A DNA stretch of 18,955 nt from JASFEQ01 sp050124735 (GCA_050124735.1 JASFEQ010000034.1:1-18955), one strand, 5' to 3'. Counted from the first letter of the stretch, positions 5,850 to 13,439 are shown. Numbers and translations are program-made. The notes: generated from the letters alone by a model not told the origin.

Positions 5850-8501
5850 TCACTCATCTATGGACTCAAAGAAGTCCAGGTTTTGGTTCAATTTCTCCAA
5901 TTTGAGACGCATGGACTCAGCTTTCATTTTGACCTGCGCCACGATCTCAGGAGGGGCCTTTTCAACGAATTCCCGCTTTGACAATTTCTTGGCTGAAATT
6001 TCCATATCTTTTTCAATTTTCTTGATCTCTTTTTTCAACCGTTTGCGCTCTTCGTTGAAATCCAAAAGCCCTTTGAGCAGCACATGAATCTGGTTCTGCC
6101 CAAACACGGCAGTGGCGGAGGCCTCTGGTTTGGATACCTTGGATTCCATAATCACTGAGTCCACTTTGCCCAGATTCTGAATATGGACCATATTCTGGCG
6201 TATGATATTCGCTTCCTCCTCATCAGGCACTTCAATGACAATATCCACTCGCTTCGACGGGCCAATATTCATCTCCCCGCGAATATTCCGAACGCCTGTG
6301 ATAACGCCGATAACCAGGTCCATTTCCTTCAAGGCCCGCGGGTCAGAGATAAAATCGGAAGCATCTGGAAACCTGGCGGTCATGACGCTTCCCTGGCTTG
6401 CCGGAAGCCTCTGCCATATCTCTTCCGTGGCAAAGGGCATGAAGGGATGGATTAACCGCAGAATTGCCCCGAGCGACTCCTGAAGCACAAGCCGTGATGC
6501 ACGCTTCAGAGACTCATCCTCACCATATAGAGCCGGCTTGGCCATCTCCAGATACCAGTCACAGAATTCATGCCAAACGAACTGGTAACAGAGGGTTGCA
6601 GCATCGTTAAAACGATACCCGTCTATAGCATTGGCCATTTCCTCGCTTACCTGGCCAAGTCTTGTTAAGATCCACCGCTCGGGAAGGTTATGGATGATAT
6701 CTTTTTCCTCTGCCTCCGTGTTCTCATCCAAGTTCATCAGAACGAAGCGAGCTGAGTTCCATATTTTATTCACGAAATGCCGATATCCCGCGATCCTATC
6801 CTCCGAGAGTTTTATATCCCTTCCCTGCGCAGCCAGTGCTGCCAGTGTGAAGCGAAAGGCATCCGTGCCGTATTGATCGATCACCTCGAGGGGATCAATG
6901 ATGTTCCCTGTAGATTTACTCATCTTCTTGCCCTCTGCATCTCGTACCAGGGCATGGATATAGACGTCGCGGAAGGGGACATCTCCCATGAATTGAATCC
7001 CCATCATCATCATCCTCGCCACCCAGAAAAAGAGGATGTCAAAGGCTGTCACCAGCACGGAGGTGGGATAAAAGGTCTCCAATTCTTTGGTGGCATCGGG
7101 CCAGCCCAGCGTTGAGAAGGGCCAGAGGGCTGAGCTGAACCAAGTATCCAGCACATCTGTCTCCTGTTCCAGATCTTCACTTTTGCAGGAACGGCATGCC
7201 TGAGGCGTTTCCTTGGAGACGATGATCTCACCACAGCTTTTACAATACCAGGCAGGGATACGGTGTCCCCACCATATCTGTCTAGATACGCACCAATCTT
7301 TGATGTTATTCATCCATTCGTAATAAACGCCTTCCCAATTTGTGGGGACGATGCGAGTCTTCCCCTCCTTCACTGCAGAGATTGCCTTTTCTGCCAGAGG
7401 GCCCACCTTGACAAACCACTGCTTGGAGAGGAGGGGTTCAATCATTGTCTTGCAACGGTAGCAGTGCCCCACCGCATGGCGGTAAGGTTCGATCTTTTCA
7501 AGCAGCTCAGATTTCTCCAGATCTTCCAGGATCTTCTCTCGGCATTGGAACCTGTCCATATCCTTGTAAGGCCCCGCCAGATCATTCATTCTGCCCTCTT
7601 CGTCGATCACTTTTATTCTTTCCAGCTGATGGGTGTTTCCAATGTCAAAGTCGTACGGGTCATGGGCAGGGGTTATCTTCAAAGCCCCAGTTCCGAATTC
7701 CTTGTCCACGTATGCGTCAAAAATAACGGGTATAGGTTTTTTGAGCACTGGCAGAAGGACATACGCCCCTGAGAGATCCTTATAACGCTCGTCTTCAGGG
7801 TTCACCGCCACCGCGGTATCCCCCAAAAGCGTCTCCGGCCGTGTGGTGGCCACCGTCAAATAGCCTTTCCCATCTTCAAACATATAACGAATATAGTAGA
7901 GCGAGCTATCCAGGTCATCATGTTCCACTTCGAGATCAGCCAGTGCTGTTCGGCATCTTGGGCACCAGTTTATAATGTAATCTCCCCTGTAGATGAGGCC
8001 CTCTTCATAAAGGCGCACAAAGACCTCTCTGACCGCCCTTGAAAGCCCCTCATCCATGGTGAAACGCTCACGACTCCAGTCGCAAGAACAACCCAGTCTT
8101 TTGAGCTGATTGATGATCACGCCGCCATACTTTTCCCTCCAGTCCCAGACCAGTTCCACAAATCTCTCTCGACCAACCTGGTGGCGATCACTGCCCTTTG
8201 CAGCCAGATCCTTTTCCACCACGTTTTGCGTGGCAATCCCCGCATGGTCTGTACCCGGCTGCCAGAGAACGCTGTAACCCTTCATTCTCTTGTATCGGCA
8301 AAGAATATCTTGAAGGGTATTGTTTAGGGCATGTCCCATGTGCAGTGAACCCGTAACATTGGGGGGTGGGATCACAATGCAGAATGGGTTCTTATCGGAA
8401 TTGGGCTCTGCCCGAAACATATGATTTTCATCCCAGTAACCATACCACTTCTTCTCCACTTCCTCTGGTTCATAACCTTTCGCTAGCACTTCTCCTCGCA
8501 T
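5850..8501 (-). CDS. valS: valyl-tRNA synthetase
   Basis: Class I aminoacyl-tRNA synthetase charging tRNA-Val in the cytoplasm. It has 883 residues, the usual length, and starts at ATG 8501 with AGGAG 9 nt upstream. Seen in order: the HIGH-type motif PPPNVTGSLHMGHALN (HMGH at 54-57); a CPRC pair; the CP1 editing domain with TTRPETLLGDTAVAVNP; HCYRC; a zinc-ribbon-like CKSC...CRSC insertion; DVLDTWFSSALWPFS; the KMSKS motif (526-530); the anticodon-binding domain; and a C-terminal coiled coil (LDFNEERKRLKKEIKKIEK onward) typical of ValS, which contacts the tRNA. All catalytic motifs are intact. The upstream gap holds a palindromic repeat (8537-8774) and no obvious promoter. Confidence 0.97.
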   Translation of the reverse strand: MRGEVLAKGYEPEEVEKKWYGYWDENHMFRAEPNSDKNPFCIVIPPPNVTGSLHMGHALNNTLQDILCRYKRMKGYSVLWQPGTDHAGIATQNVVEKDLAAKGSDRHQVGRERFVELVWDWREKYGGVIINQLKRLGCSCDWSRERFTMDEGLSRAVREVFVRLYEEGLIYRGDYIINWCPRCRTALADLEVEHDDLDSSLYYIRYMFEDGKGYLTVATTRPETLLGDTAVAVNPEDERYKDLSGAYVLLPVLKKPIPVIFDAYVDKEFGTGALKITPAHDPYDFDIGNTHQLERIKVIDEEGRMNDLAGPYKDMDRFQCREKILEDLEKSELLEKIEPYRHAVGHCYRCKTMIEPLLSKQWFVKVGPLAEKAISAVKEGKTRIVPTNWEGVYYEWMNNIKDWCVSRQIWWGHRIPAWYCKSCGEIIVSKETPQACRSCKSEDLEQETDVLDTWFSSALWPFSTLGWPDATKELETFYPTSVLVTAFDILFFWVARMMMMGIQFMGDVPFRDVYIHALVRDAEGKKMSKSTGNIIDPLEVIDQYGTDAFRFTLAALAAQGRDIKLSEDRIAGYRHFVNKIWNSARFVLMNLDENTEAEEKDIIHNLPERWILTRLGQVSEEMANAIDGYRFNDAATLCYQFVWHEFCDWYLEMAKPALYGEDESLKRASRLVLQESLGAILRLIHPFMPFATEEIWQRLPASQGSVMTARFPDASDFISDPRALKEMDLVIGVITGVRNIRGEMNIGPSKRVDIVIEVPDEEEANIIRQNMVHIQNLGKVDSVIMESKVSKPEASATAVFGQNQIHVLLKGLLDFNEERKRLKKEIKKIEKDMEISAKKLSKREFVEKAPPEIVAQVKMKAESMRLKLEKLNQNLDFFESIDE

Positions 8502-8536
8502 CTGCAGAGTCTCCTAAACTTTTTCAGATTCCTTAA

Positions 8537-8774
8537 GAGGCTGTCGGAAAACGCCCATCTGCCATTCGACAGGCTCATGGCCCTGAGCAAAGTCGACCCT
8601 TCGACATCGCTCAGGGTCGATGCTGAGCATTGTCGAAGCATCGAAGGGCCGCGTTGCCCTCATCCCTCGTCACTGCGGCGTACTTCTATGTACGCCTCAT
8701 TCCTCGGGATTTCGGAAGCCTTGCATATGGACGTTTTCCATCAGCCTCTCAGAGTCCCGTTTTTCGATAGTCTC
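8537..8774 (+). repeat. dispersed palindromic repeat R1, copy 1 (238 bp)
   Basis: The ends form imperfect terminal inverted repeats: GAGGCTGTCGGAAAACG at 8537-8553 matches the complement of 8758-8774 at 14 of 17 positions. Inside are nested palindromes such as AAGTCGACCCTTCGAC and CGATGCTGAGCA. A second copy in opposite orientation occupies 10635-10924 and is about 90% identical by eye. It fills most of the 8502-8884 gap, whose remainder holds only the terminator at 8807-8835. No transposase is encoded. Open frames inside it reflect the repeat itself. Confidence 0.75.
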
Positions 8775-8806
8775 TAATCAATCCCTGTAGAATTGATTTT
8801 AAGATC

Positions 8807-8835
8807 AAAAAAGGGGTTGCAACACGCAACCCCTT
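8807..8835 (-). terminator. rho-independent terminator of the acidic repeat protein gene
   Basis: The stem AAGGGGTTGC (8811-8820) pairs perfectly with GCAACCCCTT (8826-8835) around a 5-nt loop. Read on the minus strand it is followed by a run of T (complement of 8807-8812). It lies about 50 nt past the stop of the 8885-9859 gene and has the classic form. Confidence 0.9.
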
Positions 8836-8884
8836 AGATAACCACATATCATCAAAATTTTAAAGACAAATTTTCCGCTACACC

Positions 8885-9859
8885 TCAGTCTGAGGAAGGT
8901 TCAAGGCTTTCCTTCAAGGCATCAATGGCTTCGGTGATAACCCTTTCCGCTACACTCCCCATGGCCTCTCCAGCCACCCTTTCCGCCACATCCGTCATGG
9001 CCTCTCTGGCCACCCTTTCCGCCACATCCGTCATGGTCTCTCTGGCCACCCTTTCCGCCACATCCGTCATGGTCTCTCTGGCAACCCTTTCCACCACGTC
9101 CTCCACCACCTTCGTCACAACGGCTTCAAGCTTCTCTTCTGATATCCCGACCACGCCTTCACCCGCTTGTTCAATGGGAGCTTCCACGGGTTCAGCTGGT
9201 TCGGGCGGGAGGGCTACGGCGGCCTCAATCACCTCCTCTTGAGGAGATTCTAATTCCGCCTCAGGGGCTGGTTCTTCAGCCTCTATGGGACTTTCAAGAT
9301 CCAAAACAGGCTCCTCGGCAGGCTCAGTTTCCAGCATTTTTTCCAGCTCAGTCTCAGTGATGTGTTCCTCTTCTACCTCTTCCTCGGGCACCTCTTCTTC
9401 CATGTTAAAATCCATTTCAATGGCAGCGGTAGGCAGTTCTTCCATCCCTTCCTCAATAGGAACTTCTGCTATTTCTTCTTCGCCAAGGGTCTCGGCAGGC
9501 TGAGCCTCCGCCTCCGCAGCGAGATCCGTTAAGGAGATATCTGACAAATCCAACTCTGTATCAGCATCCTCGGGACGCTCTCCTTCATCCGATATCTCTT
9601 CCATATCAGATATTTTCGCCGTTGGAGGTGTCATGTCCTCCTCCTTCATCAGATCCGCTATTTCGCCTTCGAAAGAATCTTTCAGTTTATCTCGCTTCCC
9701 TTCTTCTACGAGATCGACAAGCTCCAATACGTCGTCATCCGAGTCTTTAGATCCTAAACCCTCACCCAGCTCTTCTGGAGAAAGATCGTCCAGCTCGAAA
9801 TCGAGTAGATCCTCTTCGGTAATTTCCTTGTCTGAAATTTTGTCCGTTTTATCCATCAT
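8885..9859 (-). CDS. highly acidic protein with C-terminal 12-residue tandem repeats, 324 aa
   Basis: Cytoplasmic protein of unknown function. Residues 1-250 are dominated by Glu, Asp, Pro and Ala and should be largely disordered (LLDFELDDLSPEELGEG, AEEPAPEAELESPQEE). A segment DDVLELVDLVEEG resembles short linear motifs I recall in many Desulfobacterota proteins. Residues ~230-320 switch to amphipathic helix. Residues 259-306 are four copies of a 12-residue unit (consensus AREtMTDVAERV), encoded by 36-bp DNA repeats, followed by ITEAIDALKESLEPSSD. ATG 9859 has AGGGG 9 nt upstream; Met2 is an alternative start. It is monocistronic, with its own promoter (9915-9943) and terminator (8807-8835). 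Comparable helical tails occur in scaffold and response-regulator-associated proteins of this phylum, but I do not assign a role. Confidence 0.8.
   Translation of the reverse strand: MMDKTDKISDKEITEEDLLDFELDDLSPEELGEGLGSKDSDDDVLELVDLVEEGKRDKLKDSFEGEIADLMKEEDMTPPTAKISDMEEISDEGERPEDADTELDLSDISLTDLAAEAEAQPAETLGEEEIAEVPIEEGMEELPTAAIEMDFNMEEEVPEEEVEEEHITETELEKMLETEPAEEPVLDLESPIEAEEPAPEAELESPQEEVIEAAVALPPEPAEPVEAPIEQAGEGVVGISEEKLEAVVTKVVEDVVERVARETMTDVAERVARETMTDVAERVAREAMTDVAERVAGEAMGSVAERVITEAIDALKESLEPSSD
8941..9084. repeat. four in-frame 36-bp tandem repeats
   Basis: Units at 8941-8976, 8977-9012, 9013-9048 and 9049-9084 each begin CCCTTTCC on the plus strand. The middle units are almost identical, the first is diverged, and a fifth, degenerate unit may follow to about 9120. 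The period is a multiple of three, so unit gain or loss keeps the acidic protein in frame. There are no spacers, so this is not a CRISPR array. Confidence 0.9.
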
Positions 9860-9914
9860 GCTACACTGCCCCTATCTTTGAGTTCTATTTTATTGCTTTA
9901 AACTATTTTTCAAT

Positions 9915-9943
9915 TTTTTAACAGAAATACCTCTTACTGTCAA
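9915..9943 (-). promoter_or_regulatory. sigma70 promoter of the acidic repeat protein gene
   Basis: On the minus strand, a perfect TTGACA (9938-9943), a 17-nt spacer, and TAAAAA (9915-9920), inside AT-rich sequence. The leader to ATG 9859 would be about 50 nt. Confidence 0.65.
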
Positions 9944-10206
9944 GATTTTTTAAAGTTATTATTAAGTAAGCTTAATTAAATCCAACATAAATTAATCAAA
10001 ACAGAATAGCTCTCAGTTGCATAAAATACATAAAAAGTCAGACTAATGGCGCTCCCCGGTGCGGAGTCAAAGGATGCACGACACTGAGACCAAAACCCAT
10101 GTGGCGTCTCTATTCCCAGACTCATATGGGATCTCTGGCCCGACATGTAAAAAAGTTTGGATGGGTTGATTTACATCTAACAGTCTCTGCCTGAAGGTGT
10201 TCCATA
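9944..10206. other. intergenic stretch with no gene seen
   Basis: Together with the two flanking promoters this makes a 386-bp gap between divergent units. The left half is AT-rich. The right half (10047-10190) is of ordinary composition with no frame that has an RBS or recognisable protein. I see no tRNA, riboswitch or repeat family member here. Confidence 0.5.
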
Positions 10207-10235
10207 TTGACCGTGAAAGAAAATAATGGTAAAAA
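10207..10235 (+). promoter_or_regulatory. sigma70 promoter of tRNA-Arg
   Basis: TTGACC (10207-10212), a 17-nt spacer, and TAAAAA (10230-10235). Transcription would start near 10241-10242, about 4 nt before the mature tRNA 5' end. The -10 sequence is the same as that of the acidic protein promoter. Confidence 0.55.
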
Positions 10236-10245
10236 TGAAGGTATT

Positions 10246-10322
10246 GGGCGATTAGCTCAGTTGGATAGAGCGTTGGTCTCCGGAACCAGAGGTCGCGCGT
10301 TCGAGTCGCGCATCGCCCACCA
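10246..10322 (+). tRNA. tRNA-Arg (anticodon CCG), CCA encoded
   Basis: A 74-nt cloverleaf plus encoded CCA. The acceptor stem pairs GGGCGAT with ATCGCCC. The D-stem is GCTC/GAGC with loop AGTTGGATA. The anticodon stem is TTGGT/ACCAG (one T-G pair) around the loop CTCCGGA, giving anticodon CCG, which reads CGG. The variable region is 5 nt. The T-stem pairs GCGCG with CGCGC around TTCGAGT. The discriminator base is A at 10319 and the CCA is 10320-10322. All stems pair. The small membrane protein gene begins 30 nt downstream and may share the transcript. Confidence 0.96.
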
Positions 10323-10351
10323 CTGTATGATATAAAAGAGAAATTTCTCAC

Positions 10352-10630
10352 ATGAAGTTTCATAAGAAGTTATTGATATGGGTGATTGTGGGGGCTATGA
10401 TTTATTCCCTGTTGAGCTATCACTTTATTTTTGTAGGAAACACAATAAAACTACTCAAAAAATCACGCTTGACGTTAGAATATACCCTCTTTAGCACCAA
10501 AGGAAAAACGAATGAATCCATTCTTGCCATCGACGTACTTCGGGAAGATGGGATCGGTGATCTGCTCGTTGAAGAGGGAAGATTGACTGAAGAAGAATTG
10601 GAAAGGCTATTGAACAAAATTGAGGAATAG
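10352..10630 (+). CDS. small membrane-anchored hypothetical protein, 92 aa
   Basis: Unrecognised. Residues ~7-30 form one hydrophobic segment (LLIWVIVGAMIYSLLSYHF) after a basic N-terminus MKFHKK, so it is either a signal anchor or an uncleaved leader. The remaining ~60 residues are soluble, with a basic stretch (KLLKKSRLTLEY) and an acidic helical tail (EEGRLTEEELERLLNKIEE). It starts 30 nt after the tRNA CCA and has no separate promoter that I can see. The RBS is weak (AAGAG at about 10336-10340) and overlaps a perfect 12-bp palindrome, GAGAAATTTCTC (10338-10349). The stop is 4 nt from repeat R1 copy 2. Composition and placement make it a probable real gene of unknown role. Confidence 0.65.
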   Translation: MKFHKKLLIWVIVGAMIYSLLSYHFIFVGNTIKLLKKSRLTLEYTLFSTKGKTNESILAIDVLREDGIGDLLVEEGRLTEEELERLLNKIEE

Positions 10631-10634
10631 AAAC

Positions 10635-10924
10635 GAGACTGTCGAAAAACCGGCTTCTGAGAGGCTGGTGGAAAATGTCCAGATGCAAGGCTTCCGAAAT
10701 CCTGAGGAATGAGGCGTACATTGAAGTACGCCGCAGTGACTTGCCCTGTTAAATCGGCTTCGCCGTCTCGCGTAGCGAGAATTTAACAGGGCGGGGGATA
10801 AGGGTAACGCAGTCCTTCGATGCTTCGACACTGCTCAGCATCGACCCTGAGCGACGTCGAAGGGTCGACTTTGCTCAGGGCCGTGAGCCTGCCGAACGGC
10901 AGATGGGCGTTTTCCGACAGCTTC
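10635..10924 (-). repeat. dispersed palindromic repeat R1, copy 2 (290 bp, with nested insert)
   Basis: This is the inverted counterpart of 8537-8774. Its ends, GAGACTGTCGAAAAACC (10635) and CGTTTTCCGACAGCTTC (ending 10924), correspond to the ends of copy 1. Alignment by eye is continuous except for a 52-bp insertion at 10741-10792, which exactly accounts for the length difference (290 against 238). The copy begins 4 nt after the stop of the upstream plus-strand gene and ends 4 nt before the stop codon of the AhbA/B-like gene, filling the convergent junction. Confidence 0.75.
10741..10792. mobile_element. 52-bp palindromic insertion inside repeat R1 (small palindrome family, member 3)
   Basis: GCCCTGTTAAAT (10743-10754) pairs perfectly with ATTTAACAGGGC (10781-10792). 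Between them are two tight hairpins, CGGC/GCCG and TCTCGC/GCGAGA. Copy 1 of R1 lacks the segment: GCAGTGAC there continues directly into GAGGGATGAGGG, which corresponds to GGGGGATAAGGG at 10793-10804. The plan matches the palindromes at 1093-1134 and 1334-1374. No protein is encoded. I see no clear target-site duplication. Confidence 0.6.
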
Positions 10925-10928
10925 AACA

Positions 10929-11375
10929 CTAGACTTCGAAATCCACCTTAATCTTAAACTGCTTGACTGCTGGCAGATTGATAATGTCAGTGACCCCCGT
11001 TGCGCTAGATATCTCCTTTAGCGCCTTATCTATGAGACGCACATTCTGGGCAATAAATGTGAACCACACATTGTAATCGTGATCTCTTAAGTAGTTGTGG
11101 GTGACACCCGGATAACCGTTAACCACCTCAACGAATCTATCCATCTTTCCTTTCGGTACTTTGGCAGCGCAAAGGGTACTCGTAAAGTTGAGACGCTTTG
11201 AATTGAAATTCCCGCCAATCCTCCTTATGACGCCTTCTGCCTTAAGCCCCTTTAGTCGCTCAAGAACCTCAGCTTCCGAGAGTTGAAAGCGCTTTCCCAG
11301 TTCATGGTATGGACGGGATGTGATGGGGAAATCAGACTGGATCTCGTTGACTATGGCTCTGTCCATATCATCCAT
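10929..11375 (-). CDS. siroheme decarboxylase subunit, AhbA/AhbB type (Lrp/AsnC-like)
   Basis: One subunit of the enzyme that removes the C12 and C18 acetate carboxyls of siroheme to give 12,18-didecarboxysiroheme in the alternative heme pathway. I choose ATG 11375 (148 aa, MDDMDRAIVNEIQSDFP), which follows GGTGGGTGA; the longer reading to 11477 overlaps ahbD by 95 bp. Residues ~1-60 form an AsnC-type winged helix (LGKRFQLSEAEVLERLKGL). The rest is the ligand-binding half with LRDHDYNVWFTF, the H-x-YN-x-WF motif of the AhbA/B and NirDLGH family. The ahbD stop lies 7 nt upstream. AhbA and AhbB normally pair and only one is present here. I favour AhbB, weakly. Without nir genes nearby, heme d1 synthesis is unlikely. 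Confidence 0.85.
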   Translation of the reverse strand: MDDMDRAIVNEIQSDFPITSRPYHELGKRFQLSEAEVLERLKGLKAEGVIRRIGGNFNSKRLNFTSTLCAAKVPKGKMDRFVEVVNGYPGVTHNYLRDHDYNVWFTFIAQNVRLIDKALKEISSATGVTDIINLPAVKQFKIKVDFEV

Positions 11376-11382
11376 AAGTCTA

Positions 11383-12468
11383 TCACCCACCTGCGGCACT
11401 AAGTTTCTTGGATGGTTGATAAATGCACAAGGGTTCCTCGGCCATGTAGTCCCCCGTATTTTCATAGGCCCTCGCACGACAACCGCCGCAGAACTTCAGA
11501 TATTCACATCGACCGCATTTTCCAGTATAGGCTGAGAAATCTCTCAATCGCTTGAAGATCTGAGACTCTCTCCAAACTTCTCCAAAGGATACCTTCTTCA
11601 GGTCTCCGCAATTCAATTCCAAATAGCCGCAAGGCTGAACGATCCCGTCATGGGCAATGAAACAGAAGGAGGTCCCGCCCAAGCAACCGCGGGTGACCGC
11701 ATCGAGACCATAGGTATCAAGGTCCACCTTTTCTCCTCTGGCGTGAGCCTCTTGACGGAGGATTCTGTAATAATGAGGCGCACAGGTAGCCTTGAGGTGG
11801 AGGGGAACCTGATCTCTCATGTCATAGAACCAGTGCAGTAGTTTTTCATATTCCAGGCCGTCAATCTCCTCGTTGACCATGTCCTTCGCACGTCCTGTGG
11901 GAACCAACAGGAAGATGTGATGTGCCACGGCACCCAGTTTGACCGCCAGGCCCAAAATGTCCCGGACCTGGTGGACATTATGTCTCGTCACGGTGGTATT
12001 GATCTGAAACTCTATGCCCGCCTTCTTCAGCCAATCCAAACTTTTAAGAGAAGCATCAAAGGCCCCTGGAACCTTCCGGAATTGATCATGTTCCTGCGCG
12101 CCTGCCCCATCAATGGAAACGCTTACCCGCTTAATACCAGAAGCCTTCATTCTCTCAGCCATCTCTGGCGTAACCAGCGTCCCGTTGGTGGCCATCACCA
12201 TGCGCAGGCCCAGCCGCGTACCGTGTTGCGCCAGCTCAAAGACATCCTTTCTCAACAGGGGTTCACCCCCCGTAAGGATGACTATGGGCTGACCCACCTG
12301 TGCAATCTGGTCCAGTATGTCGAGGCACTTTTCCGTGTCCAATTCTCCGGGATAAGGTCCTCTTTCCGCGGCAGCCCGGCAGTGGACGCAATTCAGATTG
12401 CAACTTCTGGTGATTTCCCACGCCACCAGCCTAAGCTCATTCTTCTTATGTGGAGGACCTTTTTTCAT
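11383..12468 (-). CDS. ahbD: radical SAM heme synthase AhbD (Fe-coproporphyrin III oxidative decarboxylase)
   Basis: Last step of the siroheme-dependent route: it converts the two propionates of Fe-coproporphyrin III to the vinyl groups of heme b. The start ATG 12468 overlaps the hemB stop as ATGA and gives 361 aa; a longer frame to 12588 would run 124 bp into hemB. The radical SAM cluster motif is C23-x3-C27-x2-C30 (SCNLNCVHC), followed by GGEP (LTGGEPLLR), the SIDG segment and a TIM-barrel-like core. The C-terminal SPASM-like region carries nine cysteines (including GCLGG, SFC, QPCGY, GKCGRC, FCGGC and PLC), consistent with an auxiliary iron-sulfur cluster. Neighbours support the assignment over PqqE-like or peptide-maturing relatives. 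Confidence 0.88.
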   Translation of the reverse strand: MKKGPPHKKNELRLVAWEITRSCNLNCVHCRAAAERGPYPGELDTEKCLDILDQIAQVGQPIVILTGGEPLLRKDVFELAQHGTRLGLRMVMATNGTLVTPEMAERMKASGIKRVSVSIDGAGAQEHDQFRKVPGAFDASLKSLDWLKKAGIEFQINTTVTRHNVHQVRDILGLAVKLGAVAHHIFLLVPTGRAKDMVNEEIDGLEYEKLLHWFYDMRDQVPLHLKATCAPHYYRILRQEAHARGEKVDLDTYGLDAVTRGCLGGTSFCFIAHDGIVQPCGYLELNCGDLKKVSFGEVWRESQIFKRLRDFSAYTGKCGRCEYLKFCGGCRARAYENTGDYMAEEPLCIYQPSKKLSAAGG

Positions 12469-13439
12469 CTGGACTCTGAATTCAAAAGCTTTGCGGCTTC
12501 CTTGGCAAAGTAGGTGAGTATCAAATCGGCCCCTGCCCTCTTGATGGAAAGCAGCACTTCCATCATGACTCGGGTCCCGTCTATCCATCCCTTTTCACCT
12601 GCCGCCTTGATCATGGCGTACTCGCCACTCACGTTGTAGGCGGCCAAAGGCAGCAAACATTCCTCACGTACCCTTCTGACAATATCTAGATAGGGAAGCG
12701 CAGGCTTGACCATGAGCATGTCGGCCCCCTCTTCCATATCCAGAACCGCCTCTTTGATCGCTTCAATGGCGTTGGCCGCATCCATCTGATACCCTGAACG
12801 GTCACCGAATTGGGGGGCGGATTCAGCGGCCTCCCTGAAAGGGCCGTAGAAGGCGGAGGCATACTTGACGGCATACGAAAGTATGCCAATCTCCTGGAAA
12901 CCGTTGGCATCCAGCTCCTCTCTTATGGCGGCCACACGACCGTCCATCATGTCAGAGGGGGCCACGAAATCGGCACCCGCTTTGGCATGACTGACGGCCT
13001 GGCGGGCCAAGAGCTCCAGGGTGGCATCGTTGTCCACCTGGCCCTCTTTGATAATGCCGCAATGGCCATGATCCGTGTATTCACAAAGGCAAACATCGGT
13101 CATGACCACCATCTCAGGGACCTTCTCCTTAATGGCCGAAATGGCCTGTTGCACAACCCCATCCTCTGCGTAGGATCGACTTCCCACAGCATCCTTCTTG
13201 TCGGGTAAGCCGAAGAGGATGATGGAGGGGATGCCTAGCGACCATATCTCCTCCACCTCTTTCACTATCCTATCCACAGAAAAGTGATACTGCCCCGGCA
13301 TGGAGACGATGGGGTCTTTTATGTTTTGGCCATGTCTCACAAAAAGGGGGTTGATGAAGTCTTTAACCGACAGGGTCGTCTCTCTGACCATTTGACGTAT
13401 TGCCGGTGATCTCCTCAGTCGACGCGGACGTATAATCAT
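12465..13439 (-). CDS. hemB: porphobilinogen synthase (delta-aminolevulinic acid dehydratase)
   Basis: Condenses two 5-aminolevulinate molecules to porphobilinogen, the pyrrole building block for siroheme and heme; cytoplasmic, normally octameric. At 324 aa the length is typical. The active-site zinc cysteines are C117, C119 and C127 (DVCLCEYTDHGHCG), so this is the zinc-dependent type. The two catalytic lysines are K192 (SYAVKYASAFYGPFRE) and K245 (MVKPALPYLD), both present. ATG 13439 is preceded by AAGGGA about 8 nt upstream. The stop overlaps the ahbD start (ATGA). Its place between ahbC and ahbD is a familiar arrangement in sulfate reducers. The 283-bp gap to ahbC carries palindromic repeats, so it may be only partly co-transcribed with ahbC. 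Confidence 0.96.
   Translation of the reverse strand: MIIRPRRLRRSPAIRQMVRETTLSVKDFINPLFVRHGQNIKDPIVSMPGQYHFSVDRIVKEVEEIWSLGIPSIILFGLPDKKDAVGSRSYAEDGVVQQAISAIKEKVPEMVVMTDVCLCEYTDHGHCGIIKEGQVDNDATLELLARQAVSHAKAGADFVAPSDMMDGRVAAIREELDANGFQEIGILSYAVKYASAFYGPFREAAESAPQFGDRSGYQMDAANAIEAIKEAVLDMEEGADMLMVKPALPYLDIVRRVREECLLPLAAYNVSGEYAMIKAAGEKGWIDGTRVMMEVLLSIKRAGADLILTYFAKEAAKLLNSESR

Noticed and set aside
5573..6087. Frames through the GC-rich spacer between valS and the ABC ATPase
   Set aside because: Their translations are low-complexity products of the palindromic repeat, and the plus-strand one runs antisense into valS.
8577..8777. 66-codon plus-strand frame whose peptide resembles one at 10491-10721 on the minus strand
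   Set aside because: Both lie in the same strand of repeat R1. The peptide similarity simply follows from DNA repeat identity, and no RBS or known protein supports a gene.
8941..9120. Regular 36-bp direct repeats, the period of some CRISPR repeats
   Set aside because: The units abut with no spacers, keep the reading frame of the acidic protein and encode a 12-residue helix repeat.
10067..10363. 98-codon minus-strand frame across the tRNA region
   Set aside because: It is the complement of the tRNA-Arg gene, a familiar source of spurious frames, and has no ribosome binding site.
12469..12588. Forty extra N-terminal residues on AhbD
   Set aside because: They overlap the hemB coding sequence by about 120 bp, whereas ATG 12468 gives an ATGA overlap and the usual AhbD beginning shortly before the radical SAM motif.
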